Assembly: GCA_965198915.1 (NCBI GenBank)
Contig: CBDAQC010000002.1
Location: 1,240,001 to 1,304,000, forward strand
Length of the DNA stretch: 64,000 nucleotides
DNA from: BOG-908 sp965198915
Lineage (GTDB): Bacteria > Pseudomonadota > Alphaproteobacteria > Acetobacterales > Acetobacteraceae
Direction of reading: 5' to 3'
The translations under genes were made by a program, and so were the position numbers. Below, in pieces: positions 40,947-49,639 of the stretch (position 1 is the stretch's first letter; the number at the start of each line of letters is the position of its first letter). The notes beneath the pieces were generated by a model. It did not search any database and was not told the origin of the DNA. It was given only the letters and a program-made list of their open reading frames with translations.

Positions 40947-41325
40947 GGGCCAACACCTTCTCGATCTTCTCGCGAAGCGTTTCCGCGTTGAACGGTTTGA
41001 CGATGTAGTTCGACACGCCCGCCTGCTTGGCGGCAACGACGTTTTCCGTCTTGCTCTCTGCCGTGATCATGATGAACGGCGTGGCACGCAGCCGGGTGTC
41101 CTGCCGCACCTCCTGCAGCAACTCCAGGCCGGTCATCGGCGCCATGTTCCAATCGCTGATCACCAGGCCGTAATTGCCGGTGCGCAGCTTGCTCAGCGCC
41201 TCCGCCCCGTCGGATGCCTCATCGACATTGTTGAATTCGATCTGCTTGAGCAGGTTGCGTATGATGCGTAGCATCGTCTTGTAGTCGTCCACGATCAGGA
41301 CGTTCATCGATTTGTCGATCGCCAT
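40939..41325 (-). CDS. cheY: Chemotaxis response regulator CheY
   Basis: A stand-alone 128-residue receiver domain. The acidic pocket is VDD near residue 14, the phosphoacceptor Asp58 is in VISDWNM, the switch Thr is in MITAES and the conserved Lys in IVKPFNA. FLIM-type interaction surface residues are typical of motor-binding CheY. It lies nine bases downstream of the motE-like gene and overlaps cheZ, so signal input and removal are co-expressed with the switch protein FliM. Confidence 0.94.
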   Translation of the reverse strand: MAIDKSMNVLIVDDYKTMLRIIRNLLKQIEFNNVDEASDGAEALSKLRTGNYGLVISDWNMAPMTGLELLQEVRQDTRLRATPFIMITAESKTENVVAAKQAGVSNYIVKPFNAETLREKIEKVLAHA

Positions 41326-41334
41326 GACTAAGCC

Positions 41335-42006
41335 TCAACCTTTCGGAACTGTATTGGGTGCCGCCGTTTCAGGCGGCGTGATCGCGCGGGTGCGCATCTC
41401 GGCCAGCAACTGGGTCGCCAGCCGTGCCCGGTCCGGCTGCATGGCGGCCAGCACAGGAGCGGCGCGCCGCTCCTGCATACGGTCCAGCACCTGCAGCAGA
41501 ACCTGCATGTCCAACGCATCGAAGATCGCGGCGGCCTCGCGCGGCTTCATCGCCTCATAGGTCTTGACAAGGCCAGCCCAGTTCTCCGCCCGGCGCGTCT
41601 GCCTGCCGGCTTCCAGACTTTCCAGCCGCGTCTGCAGAGCGGTAAGCTGCGCCACGCGCTCTTCCAGCCGCTTGTCCGCAGCCGCCAGCTCCGCCGCGCG
41701 CTGGTCCAGAACGCGCGCCCTCTCGTCGAGTGCTGCGCGGCGTTCGCGCAACGACATCAGCACCGCACGTTCGCTGTCGCTCATCGGCGGCGCGGCCGGC
41801 GCCGCAGCGGGCACGCCCAGTACAGCCGGCCGCCCGGCGCCTGCAGCATCGGCGGGTTTCGCCGGCGCGGGTGCGGGCGCTGCCTGTGCAGCCATGGCAC
41901 CTGGCTCCTCGGCTGCCGCCTGCACGAGGGTTACGGATTTCACCACCAGCAGCGCGGACATCGCACCGATCGTGGTCGTCAGCAGGCGTGGTGCTTTCAG
42001 CCGCAT
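41335..42006 (-). CDS. MotE-like periplasmic motility protein
   Basis: 223 residues. An N-terminal membrane segment (LLTTTIGAMSALLVVKSVTL) precedes an Ala/Pro-rich linker, a charged coiled coil (about residues 80-135, LDERARVLDQRAAELAAADKRLEERVAQL) and a C-terminal MgtE-N-like domain (YEAMKPREAAAIFDALDMQVLLQVLDRM). This architecture is that of alphaproteobacterial MotE, a periplasmic protein that stabilises MotC in Sinorhizobium. It is one base from the DUF6468-like gene and nine from cheY, firmly inside the flagellar operon. Confidence 0.82.
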   Translation of the reverse strand: MRLKAPRLLTTTIGAMSALLVVKSVTLVQAAAEEPGAMAAQAAPAPAPAKPADAAGAGRPAVLGVPAAAPAAPPMSDSERAVLMSLRERRAALDERARVLDQRAAELAAADKRLEERVAQLTALQTRLESLEAGRQTRRAENWAGLVKTYEAMKPREAAAIFDALDMQVLLQVLDRMQERRAAPVLAAMQPDRARLATQLLAEMRTRAITPPETAAPNTVPKG

Positions 42007-42007
42007 G

Positions 42008-42484
42008 TCAGCGCGCCGTGCGCAGCGCGCGCATCAGCTCGCGCTCGGCCTGGCTGCGTAGAACGGGCGCCGGGACGCTCTCCGGCATCGCTTCGGCGAG
42101 CGCCGGCGCGGCCGGGGCGGTCTGGCTTGGCGCGAAGGCCAGACCATCCCCGAACATGCGCGCGGAACGGACGGCGTGCTCCAGCCGCTCGGCAAGCTTG
42201 TCGCTTCTATCTGCCAGGAAGTTCAGGTCGTCACGCAGCCGCTGGCCTACCTCGATCTGCCGCGCCATCTGCCGCCCCGCGCCGTCCGCAGCGCTGCGCA
42301 GGCGTTCGATGCCGCTTTCGGCCTGGCGCGTGCTTTCGTTGAACCCCTCCACCAGCTCCTCCAGCACCGCCCTGTCCCGTTTCAACACGCCGAGCGCGCG
42401 TTCCAGCCGGATCGCATGCACAAGTGTTGCGGCAAGCAGGATCAGCAGCGCCGATTCCAGCAGCCATTGCGCATTTCCCATCAT
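42008..42484 (-). CDS. DUF6468-like membrane protein of the flagellar operon
   Basis: 158 residues with one N-terminal membrane helix (WLLESALLILLAATLVHAI) and a long helical, probably coiled-coil cytoplasmic or periplasmic region (ALGVLKRDRAVLEELVEGFNESTRQAESGIERLR). The segment AIRLERALGVLKRDR is typical of a small family found next to fliM in Rhodospirillales-related bacteria, which I believe is DUF6468. The function is unknown. It lies between fliM (58-base gap) and the motE-like gene. A stator or switch accessory role is a reasonable guess. Confidence 0.72.
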   Translation of the reverse strand: MMGNAQWLLESALLILLAATLVHAIRLERALGVLKRDRAVLEELVEGFNESTRQAESGIERLRSAADGAGRQMARQIEVGQRLRDDLNFLADRSDKLAERLEHAVRSARMFGDGLAFAPSQTAPAAPALAEAMPESVPAPVLRSQAERELMRALRTAR

Positions 42485-42542
42485 GCGCGCGCCAGGTTAT
42501 CAAATGGTTGAACCGGCCCGGCCGGCGCCTTGCATGCGTGTT

Positions 42543-43592
42543 TCATTCCGGCGCCGCCAGCGCACCGCGCTCAAGCGACCCATCGATGCGCACCGCCACG
42601 TGGTTTTTGCGCCGCCCGACCTGTGCCTGGAACAGCTTCACCGTCCCGCAGCGTACCTGCACGGCCGCGCCTGCCGAGGTGTTCAGCAATATCCGGTCGC
42701 CAGGCTTGAACGCCACCACGTCGGAGAGGCGCATCATCTGTTCGTCCAGCACCACGTCCAGCGTGATGTCGGTGCTCCACAGCTCCTCGGCCAAATGCGT
42801 CTCCCAAATGGAGTCGCGGCCGAATTTTTCGCCCATGAATTGCTGCAGCAGCAATTCGCGCACAGGCTCCAGCGTTGCGTATGGCAGCAGCAGCTCCATG
42901 CGGCCGCCACGGTCCTCCATGTCTACGCGCAGGCGCCCCAGCACGGCTGCATTGGAAAGCCGGGAGATCGCGGCGAAGCGCGGGTTCACCTCGAGCCTTT
43001 CAAAGCGGAACGTCACCGGGCAGATCGGGTCGAAACTCGCCGACAGATCAGCCAGCACCACCTGTATCAGCCGCTCCACCAACGTGCGCTCGATCGTGGT
43101 GTAGGGCCGGCCCTCGATGCGCATCGCCGCCGTGCCGCGGCGCCCGCCCAGCAGCACGTCCACGATCGAGTAGATCATCGCGCTGTCGATGACCATCAGC
43201 CCGTAATTGTCCCACTCCTCGGCCTTGAATACGGCGAGCATAGCGGGCAGCGGTATCGAGTTGAGATAGTCCCCGAAACGTAGCGAGACGATGTTGTCGA
43301 TCGAGACTTCCACGTTGTCACTGGTGAAGTTGCGCAGGCTGGTGGACATGATGCGCACCAGGCGATCGAAGACGATCTCCAGCATCGGCAATCGTTCGTA
43401 GGACACCAGCCCGGAGCTGATGATGCGCTGCATGCCGCTGACCGCCTCGCCGCCGCCGGGCGCGTCATCGAAGCCGAGCAGGCTGTCAATCTCCGCCTGG
43501 TTGAGCACGCGCGCGGGCTCGGCGGCCACCACGGTCTCATCCTCGAGCTCGGCGCCCCAGGCGGCCGCGAGCGCATCCTCCTCCTCGCTCAT
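42543..43592 (-). CDS. fliM: Flagellar motor switch protein FliM
   Basis: 349 residues, normal length. The N-terminal CheY-P-binding peptide LNQAEIDSLLGFD lies around residues 30-42. The middle CheC-like domain contains YERLPMLEIVFDRLVRIMSTSLRNF and LVMIDSAMIYSIVDVLLGG-like segments. The C-terminal SpoA domain ends MRIDGSLE near RRKNHVAVRI. FliM forms the C ring with FliG and FliN and sets rotation direction. ATGA overlap with fliL indicates translational coupling. fliG and fliN are not in the window. Confidence 0.95.
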   Translation of the reverse strand: MSEEEDALAAAWGAELEDETVVAAEPARVLNQAEIDSLLGFDDAPGGGEAVSGMQRIISSGLVSYERLPMLEIVFDRLVRIMSTSLRNFTSDNVEVSIDNIVSLRFGDYLNSIPLPAMLAVFKAEEWDNYGLMVIDSAMIYSIVDVLLGGRRGTAAMRIEGRPYTTIERTLVERLIQVVLADLSASFDPICPVTFRFERLEVNPRFAAISRLSNAAVLGRLRVDMEDRGGRMELLLPYATLEPVRELLLQQFMGEKFGRDSIWETHLAEELWSTDITLDVVLDEQMMRLSDVVAFKPGDRILLNTSAGAAVQVRCGTVKLFQAQVGRRKNHVAVRIDGSLERGALAAPE

Positions 43593-44086
43593 TCGATTAT
43601 CATTTCGACGAACAGCACGTCCGTCACCCTGGCCGGCGTGGCGGCCAGCGACGCGCGGCTTATGAACTCCTCTCGCAGGCGATAGCTGCCTTCGGAACCG
43701 CGCAGCTCTTCAGGCCGCATGTCACGCAGATAGGTCTGGAACATGTCCTGTATGCGCGGCATCGCCGCCGCTACCGCCGGCTCGTCCGAAGCGGCTGCCA
43801 CTTCCAGTTTCGCGTGCAGCTTCATGTAGCTCGGCCGTTTGCCGGGCACGTTCAGGTTGCTGACGATCTCCGGCACGTCCACATATATCGGCGGCTCCGC
43901 CTTCGCTTCGGCGGCCGATGCGCCGGCGCGGGGCGCACCGGCGCCGTGCCCCAACATCTTCGGGATCACGCCGCTGAACCAGCCGCCGGCAGCTACAGCG
44001 ATCAGCAGGACAGGCACGGCAAGCAAGAGCTTCTTGCCACCTTTTTTCTTGGGTTCCGCGTCCGGGGATGCGCCGTGATCTGCCAT
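43589..44086 (-). CDS. fliL: Flagellar basal body-associated protein FliL
   Basis: 165 residues. A basic cytoplasmic N-terminus with KKKGGKK precedes one membrane helix (LLLAVPVLLIAVAAGGWFSG), then a periplasmic FliL domain with YVDVPEIVSNLNVPGKRPSYMKLHAKLEV and the C-terminal VTDVLFVEMIIE. FliL associates with the stator and basal body. Its stop overlaps the fliM start. Upstream lies repeat copy 13, which separates it from motA although both face the same way. Confidence 0.93.
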   Translation of the reverse strand: MADHGASPDAEPKKKGGKKLLLAVPVLLIAVAAGGWFSGVIPKMLGHGAGAPRAGASAAEAKAEPPIYVDVPEIVSNLNVPGKRPSYMKLHAKLEVAAASDEPAVAAAMPRIQDMFQTYLRDMRPEELRGSEGSYRLREEFISRASLAATPARVTDVLFVEMIIE

Positions 44087-44144
44087 GCGCAGATGTTACG
44101 GGGGCGAGGTTAATCTTCGATGAATTGCGGCCCGCGGTGCTGCC

Positions 44145-44322
44145 TGAAGCAAGCAGGACCCTCTTTTTTGAAGAGGGAGCGAAAGATTTGAAGAGCGAGC
44201 GAACGACTTTTGCTCCTTCGCTGCAGTCGCACCCGACACTTCCTAAACAGACGAGTCCGCCGCAAATGCGGCAAAATCAAAGTTTTTTGCTTCTTTTTCA
44301 AAAAAGAAGGCCTTGCTTCCTC
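44145..44322. repeat. Interspersed inverted-repeat element, copy 13 (left half partly duplicated)
   Basis: The right half (44270-44320) is canonical, CAAAGTTTTTTGC, CTTC/GAAG stem and GCCTTGCTTCC. The left half (44145-44215) has stem CCCTCTTTTTTGAAGAGGG and then a near-tandem duplication: GAAGAGGGAGCGAAAGATTT is followed by GAAGAGCGAGCGAACGACTT. It lies inside the motility operon between motA and fliL. Confidence 0.88.
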
Positions 44323-44324
44323 CC

Positions 44325-45194
44325 CTACGTCGGAACCTGCAGCTTGCCCAAAGACTCCTCCAGCTCCTGAAAGCTCGGCATGAACTCGTTCGGCACCATC
44401 TTGCGGCCTGTCTCCACGCTGACCTGCGGCGCATTGCCGTGCAGATGTGCCACCAGAACCGCGCGTATCACGTCGCTGTAGCGTGCGTCGCCGGTCACGA
44501 TACCCTTCATGCGAGACGCGCACGGTGCGGCGACCCCATAGGCCAGCAGCACGCCCAGGAACGTGCCGACGAGGGCGCCACCGATCATCTCGCCCAGCAC
44601 CGCCGGCGGCTCGTTGATGTGGCCCATGGTCTTGATCACGCCCAGAACGGCCGCCACAATCCCCAGCGCCGGCAAAGCGTCCGCCATCGTCTGTATCGCG
44701 TGGCTGCCGTGCAGCTCCTCGTTCAGCGTCTTCTTCAGCTCGCGTCCCATCAGGTCTTCGATCTGGTGGGGATCGTCGGCGTTCATCCCCATCATGCGCA
44801 GGTAGTCGCACACCAGCGCTGTGGTGTGATGATCGGCCAGGATTTTCGGGAAATGCTTGAAAGCCGTGCTTTCCTCAGGCTTTTCGATGTGCGGCTCCAG
44901 CGCCATCGCCCCGCGCTGGCTGGCCAGCTTGGTGAAGAAGAACAGCAGGGAGAGCAGCTCCACATACTCGGTTTTCTTGTAACGCTCGCCCTTTAGGATC
45001 ATGCTGAAACCGGCAAGCGTGTGCTTCACGCCGGTCATCGAGTTGGCCATGATGAAGGTGCCGATCGCGGCACCCAGGATTGTCAGCAACTCGAACGGCA
45101 TCGAAGCCATCAGCGGTCCGATGGCGCCGCCGCTGGCGATAAAGCTGCCGAACACGCAGGCCAGCAGGAAGCCCAGTCCGCCGAGGGTCAGCAT
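44325..45194 (-). CDS. motA: Flagellar motor stator protein MotA
   Basis: 289 residues, four membrane helices. The first pair is GLGFLLACVFGSFIASGG and PFELLTILGAAIGTFIMAN; the second pair includes ALPALGIVAAVLGVIKTMGHI and GGALVGTFLGVLLAYGVAAP. The cytoplasmic loop carries the charged residues that contact FliG. With MotB it forms the proton-driven stator. It starts seven bases after the motB stop. The stop lies three bases from repeat copy 13. Confidence 0.95.
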   Translation of the reverse strand: MLTLGGLGFLLACVFGSFIASGGAIGPLMASMPFELLTILGAAIGTFIMANSMTGVKHTLAGFSMILKGERYKKTEYVELLSLLFFFTKLASQRGAMALEPHIEKPEESTAFKHFPKILADHHTTALVCDYLRMMGMNADDPHQIEDLMGRELKKTLNEELHGSHAIQTMADALPALGIVAAVLGVIKTMGHINEPPAVLGEMIGGALVGTFLGVLLAYGVAAPCASRMKGIVTGDARYSDVIRAVLVAHLHGNAPQVSVETGRKMVPNEFMPSFQELEESLGKLQVPT

Positions 45195-45201
45195 CGCGCG
45201 C

Positions 45202-46212
45202 TCACTGCACGGAAGGTGCTGATCGGATCAGCAATATGGCGATCCGGCGGTTGGGTGCGGCCTCCGGCGAGGCCGGAAGCAGCGGGTCGCGGTCCCCATG
45301 TCCGGTCACGTCCTTTATACGCGCATCCGGCAGCCCGGCCTCTGTCAGGATGCGGCGCGTCGCGTTGGCACGGTCGGCAGACAGGTCCCAGTTCGTCCGC
45401 CCCGCCCCGCCCGCATACGGCGCGGAATCCGTGTAGCCGGCGATGGCCACGCTTTCGTGCAGCCGGGTCAACGTCGGTACCAGGCGCGCCAGCACGGCCC
45501 GCGCCCGCTCGTTTGGTTCCGGCGAGCCATTGGCGAACATCGGCAGGCCGTCCGAATCACGTATCTGCACGCGCAATCCTTCCGGCGTGAGGTCGATCGC
45601 AAGCTGGCGCGCCAGCGGCGCAAGTTCGGGGTCGGCGGCCACGGCGCGCCGCATCTCGTCAGCCGCCTGGGCGAAACTTGCCTGCTCCATCCTGCGCGCG
45701 TCCTCACCCGAGCGCCGCGCCTGCTCTGCGTCCGCTGCCGAGCGCGCCTGCGCGGCTTGCGGGCTCGTGCGCGCCTGCGCCGCCTCGGCCGCTTCGTCCG
45801 GGGTGGCACCCGGCCGGCCGGGCCCGGCCTGTGCCTCGGCATGCACGGTCCGCGTCGCCAGCGTGTCGCTGCCGTCGTCATCCTCATCGACCGGCGGCGC
45901 GTTGGCGTTCATCACGGCCACTGTACCCCTGTCAGAAATCGCCAGCCCTTCGGTGAACGGCGAGGCGCCACCAAGCGGCCGGCCCGTGCCGGACCGCTGC
46001 ACGCTTACGCTGGCGCTGGGGGCGAAGTAATCCGCCAGGCCGCGCCGCTGCGCTTCTGTCGTGGCGTTCAGCAGCCACATCAGCAGGAAGAACGCCATCA
46101 TTGCGGTAACGAAATCGGCGTACGCGACTTTCCAGGCACCGCCGTGATGGCCTTCCTCCACCACCTCCTCACGACGGATGATGGTGATGCCCTTTGCCTT
46201 GCTCTTGCCCAT
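45202..46212 (-). CDS. motB: Flagellar motor stator protein MotB
   Basis: 336 residues from the ATG giving MGKSKAKGITIIRREEV. The proton-channel aspartate is Asp33 in AYADFVTAMMAFFLLMWLL. A long Ala/Gln/Arg-rich linker (about residues 110-180) leads to an OmpA-like peptidoglycan-binding domain with IAGYTDSAPY, NWDLSADRANATRRIL and VTGHGDRDPLLP. It anchors the stator to the cell wall. It heads the operon; a palindromic site lies 40-68 bases upstream of the start. A GTG or ATG further upstream (46233) is a weaker alternative start. Confidence 0.95.
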   Translation of the reverse strand: MGKSKAKGITIIRREEVVEEGHHGGAWKVAYADFVTAMMAFFLLMWLLNATTEAQRRGLADYFAPSASVSVQRSGTGRPLGGASPFTEGLAISDRGTVAVMNANAPPVDEDDDGSDTLATRTVHAEAQAGPGRPGATPDEAAEAAQARTSPQAAQARSAADAEQARRSGEDARRMEQASFAQAADEMRRAVAADPELAPLARQLAIDLTPEGLRVQIRDSDGLPMFANGSPEPNERARAVLARLVPTLTRLHESVAIAGYTDSAPYAGGAGRTNWDLSADRANATRRILTEAGLPDARIKDVTGHGDRDPLLPASPEAAPNRRIAILLIRSAPSVQ

Positions 46213-46251
46213 CCGGAACCACCGCGGCTGCACGCCATGGTGGTTGTGGCA

Positions 46252-46280
46252 CGGCAGCTCTTAAGAGCGCTCTAATGCCG
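46252..46280. promoter_or_regulatory. Nested palindromes upstream of the motB operon
   Basis: GCTCTTAAGAGC (46257-46268) is a perfect 12-base palindrome, overlapped by GAGCGCTC (46265-46272). Both lie between outer arms CGGCA (46252-46256) and TGCCG (46276-46280). The site is 40 bases before the motB ATG. It could be an operator for motility genes; no sigma-54 or sigma-28 promoter was recognised nearby. Confidence 0.4.
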
Positions 46281-46372
46281 CGGGTGCGAAGGGACGAAAT
46301 CCACACCCGTTTTCGGAACAGCCGGAACACTGCCCGCACACGCGCGGACGCAACGAACAGGCCAGCACTCGC

Positions 46373-47857
46373 TCAGGACATCTTGCCCGGCCGATGCCGG
46401 GCTCCAGGCAAAACCACACCGTACGGCATCGCCGGCCCCGCAATCACCCGATAAAGCCTGTATGTCTCGGCCATTCGGCCGCCCCTGCCCCGTTCCACCG
46501 TGCCCAGGGGAGTGATGGACAGCCAGGGCCGCGAGTCGGGCGGGCCGTATTCGCGCTCGCTGCGGACCAGAATACCAGTCTGCCCGGACAGCCTGGCCGG
46601 TGGCAGATCAAACAGCGCCCACCGGCGTTCCAGCCCCACCATCGGGCCGTGCATGCGGAACGCCAGTTCGCTCGCCAGGCCATACTCGTCGGCCACCACG
46701 AATGCCGCCTGCGACCCGGCGGCGGCCACATAGGCCTCGCCTGCCAGGTCCTGCCAGCCGGCCAGCCGTATCAGCGTCGGATCGGCTGCGCGCGGCAACG
46801 GCAGCACCCCCCAACCTGCCTGCAGGTAGCACAGCGCCGCCAGGGCCACGCCAAACCCGGACGCCACGCGCCAGAACCGCACCGGCGCCGCGCCCAGGCA
46901 GCAGGCGCTGAGCACGGCGCCGGGATAGATCACCGCCGGCCAGTTCGCCTGCACGCGGCCGCCCAGCGCGTGCTCCAGAAAAACCGCGGACGGCACCAGG
47001 ACCACACAGGCCAGCAACGCCGCTCCCTCGTCTCCGCGGCGTGCCGCGCACCAGGCCCGCCAGGTTCCCACGGCCAGCACGCACGCTGCCAGCGGGCTCG
47101 CCAGCCCGAGCTGCCCCGCCACCAGTTCGCCGATGAAGCGCGCAGCCCGGACCGGGTGCCAATCGCCTGTCCGTCCGCCCTGCTTGGCAAAGCTTGCCCA
47201 GTGATGCGCCGCGTTCCACGCCAGCACCGGGCAGAACGCAGCCGCGGCCAGTGCCAGGCCGGCCCAGAACTGCCAGCAGCGCCACCTGTGCCGGGCGGCC
47301 GGCATCACCGCCAGCCAGGCCAGCACGGACAGACCCAGCAGGGCGGCAGTGTATTTGCTGTCCAGCGCCAACCCCCCGGCGAGCCCGGCCGCCAGCCACC
47401 AGCCGGGCCGGCCGGTGCGCAACAGGCGCGCCAGCGCGGCCAAAGCCGCCGTCCAGAAGAACAGCAGCGGCGTGTCCGGCGTCATCACCACCGCCCCCAC
47501 CCCCACGGCCAGCGTCGCATTCAGCAAGACCCCGGCTGCCACGCCCGCTTGCCGCCCCGGGCACAGATCCTCCGCCGCCCGCGCCAGCAGCAGGGTGCCC
47601 AGCAGCGCCGAGACAGGCCCCACCAGCCGGACACCGAGGGCGGTGTCGCCGGCCAGCGCGCAGCCCGCGCGTATCCACAGCGCCACCATCGGCGGGTGGT
47701 CCAGGTAGCCGGGGGCCAGCGCCTTCGACCACACCCAGTAATACGCCTCGTCCGCCGATAGCGGCGCGCGCGCGGCCACGAGCAGGCGCACTGCGGTCAG
47801 GCTCAGCAGGCCGATGCGCCACCAGTAGGTGGAGCGGGGAATCAATGGAGCGAGCAA
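46373..47857 (-). CDS. ArnT-like/GT39-family membrane glycosyltransferase
   Basis: 494 residues with 10 or more membrane helices in the first 380. The N-terminal periplasmic-loop catalytic motif is LSADEAYYWVWSKAL followed by GYLDHPPMVALWIRAG, as in ArnT/PMT-family enzymes that use polyprenyl-phosphate sugars. The last 110 residues form a soluble domain. The acceptor (lipid A, protein or glycan) is unknown. The start is a TTG at 47857 with another TTG at 47845; the region overlaps the edge of repeat copy 14 and the true start is uncertain. It lies downstream of guaA on the same strand. Confidence 0.83.
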   Translation of the reverse strand: MLAPLIPRSTYWWRIGLLSLTAVRLLVAARAPLSADEAYYWVWSKALAPGYLDHPPMVALWIRAGCALAGDTALGVRLVGPVSALLGTLLLARAAEDLCPGRQAGVAAGVLLNATLAVGVGAVVMTPDTPLLFFWTAALAALARLLRTGRPGWWLAAGLAGGLALDSKYTAALLGLSVLAWLAVMPAARHRWRCWQFWAGLALAAAAFCPVLAWNAAHHWASFAKQGGRTGDWHPVRAARFIGELVAGQLGLASPLAACVLAVGTWRAWCAARRGDEGAALLACVVLVPSAVFLEHALGGRVQANWPAVIYPGAVLSACCLGAAPVRFWRVASGFGVALAALCYLQAGWGVLPLPRAADPTLIRLAGWQDLAGEAYVAAAGSQAAFVVADEYGLASELAFRMHGPMVGLERRWALFDLPPARLSGQTGILVRSEREYGPPDSRPWLSITPLGTVERGRGGRMAETYRLYRVIAGPAMPYGVVLPGARHRPGKMS

Positions 47858-48002
47858 GGAAGCAGTTCTTTTTTGAAGAAAAGAACCAAAAAACTTTTGT
47901 CTCCGTCACATGCGCGTCGCTGAAGCGTGCGTATCGACGCCACGCGACAGCACAGACAAAAGCTTCTTGCCTCTTTTTCTCGAAAAAGAAGACCTTCCTT
48001 GT
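47856..48002. repeat. Interspersed inverted-repeat element, copy 14
   Basis: Left half 47856-47902 has the GTTC/GAAC stem and then CAAAAAACTTTTGTCTCC. The right half 47953-48002 has a degenerate CTTGCC/GAAGACC stem. The core, about 50 bases, is not a strong hairpin. It lies between guaA and the GT39 gene, both minus strand. Confidence 0.85.
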
Positions 48003-48008
48003 TCTTCC

Positions 48009-49571
48009 CTACTCCCACTCGATCGTGCCCGGCGGCTTGCTAGTCACATCGAACACCACACGGTTGATGCCGCGCACCTCGTTGACGATCCGCCCCGCCA
48101 CCCGCGTCAGGAACCCCATGTCGAACGGATACACGTCCGCCGTCATGCCGTCCGTGCTGGTCACCGCGCGCAGGCCGCACACCTGGTCGTAGGTGCGGTA
48201 ATCGCCCATCACGCCTACGCTGCGCACCGGCAGCAGCACGGCGAAAGCCTGCCAGATTGCGTCGTACAGCCCGGCCGCGCGTATCTCCTCCAGATATATG
48301 GTGTCGGCCCGGCGGAGTATGTCCAGCTTCTCCGTGGTCACCTCGCCCGGAATGCGTATCGCCAGGCCTGGCCCCGGGAACGGATGGCGGCCGACGATCG
48401 CGTCGGACAGGCCAAGCTCGCGCCCCAGCACGCGGACCTCGTCCTTGAACAGCTCGCGCAGCGGCTCCACCAGCTTCATGCGCATCCGCTCCGGCAGGCC
48501 GCCCACGTTGTGATGGCTCTTGATCGTCACCGACGGCCCGCCGGTCACCGACACGCTTTCGATCACGTCCGGGTACAGCGTCCCCTGCGCCAGGAAGTCC
48601 GCCCCGCCGGCGCGGGCGGCCTCTTCCTCGAACACCTCGATGAACAGCCGGCCGATCGTCTTGCGCTTGGTCTCGGGGTCGGTCACCCCGGCCAGCGCGC
48701 CCACGAACAGGGCGCTTGCGTCACGATGCACCAGCTTCACGTGGAACCGGTTGCCGAACGTCTCGACAACCTGCTCGGCCTCGCCCACACGCAGCAGGCC
48801 GTGATCGACGAAGATGCAGGTCAGCCGGTCGCCTACCGCCTCGTGCAGCAGCATGGCCGCGACCGAGCTGTCCACGCCGCCGGACAGGCCGCAGATCACC
48901 CGGCCGTCGCCCACCTGCTCGCGTATCCGGGTGATCGCCTGTTCGCGGAACGCCGCCATCGTCCAGGCGCCGTCGCAGCCGCACACGTCGCGGGCGAAGC
49001 GGTGCAGCAATGCGGCGCCGTGCGGCGTGTGCACGACTTCGACGTGGAACTGCGTGCCGTAAATATGCCGCGCATCGTCTGCGATGACCGCGAACGGCGC
49101 GCCCTCGCTGCTGGCGACCGCCCGGAAGCCGGCGGGCAAAGCGGTCACCCGGTCGCCGTGGCTCATCCACACCTGCTCGCGTCCGCCCGCCTGCCACACG
49201 CCGTGGAACAATGCGCAATCGCCCGTCACATCGACATAGGCACGGCCGAACTCCCGGTGGTCGCTGCCCTGCACGGTGCCGCCCAACTGGGCCACCAGCA
49301 ATTGCTGGCCGTAGCAGATGCCCAGCACAGGCAGGCCAAGCTGCAATATCGCCGGGTCGGATAGCGGTGCGCCGGCGTCGGCGACGCTGGCTGGCCCGCC
49401 CGACAGGATCAGCCCGCGCGGCGCCCAATCCAGGATGCGGGAAGGCGAAGCTGTGAACGGCCAGATCTCGCAGAACACACCTGCCTCACGCAGCCGCCGG
49501 GCGATGAGCTGGGTGAGCTGGCTGCCGAAATCCAGAATCAGGATGCGGCTTGTGGTGGCTACGGGTTGCAT
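48009..49571 (-). CDS. guaA: GMP synthase (glutamine-hydrolysing)
   Basis: 520 residues from ATG giving MQPVATTSRILILDFGSQL; the frame stays open to 49721 but the extra part is AT-rich and non-homologous. It converts XMP to GMP. The class I amidotransferase domain has the nucleophile Cys86 in GICYGQQL and a partner His in GTQFHVEV. The ATP-pyrophosphatase domain has SGGVDSS, and the C-terminal dimerisation domain has RHPFPGPGLAIRIPGE and KPPGTIEWE. The 249 bases upstream contain a perfect dyad at 49640-49654 and an AT-rich stretch. Confidence 0.97.
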   Translation of the reverse strand: MQPVATTSRILILDFGSQLTQLIARRLREAGVFCEIWPFTASPSRILDWAPRGLILSGGPASVADAGAPLSDPAILQLGLPVLGICYGQQLLVAQLGGTVQGSDHREFGRAYVDVTGDCALFHGVWQAGGREQVWMSHGDRVTALPAGFRAVASSEGAPFAVIADDARHIYGTQFHVEVVHTPHGAALLHRFARDVCGCDGAWTMAAFREQAITRIREQVGDGRVICGLSGGVDSSVAAMLLHEAVGDRLTCIFVDHGLLRVGEAEQVVETFGNRFHVKLVHRDASALFVGALAGVTDPETKRKTIGRLFIEVFEEEAARAGGADFLAQGTLYPDVIESVSVTGGPSVTIKSHHNVGGLPERMRMKLVEPLRELFKDEVRVLGRELGLSDAIVGRHPFPGPGLAIRIPGEVTTEKLDILRRADTIYLEEIRAAGLYDAIWQAFAVLLPVRSVGVMGDYRTYDQVCGLRAVTSTDGMTADVYPFDMGFLTRVAGRIVNEVRGINRVVFDVTSKPPGTIEWE

Positions 49572-49639
49572 GGCCACATCCAGCACAGCAGGGGGTGAAC
49601 TCGCAAGGGACTGGCGGAGGCGGTATCGCCCGCTTGCCG

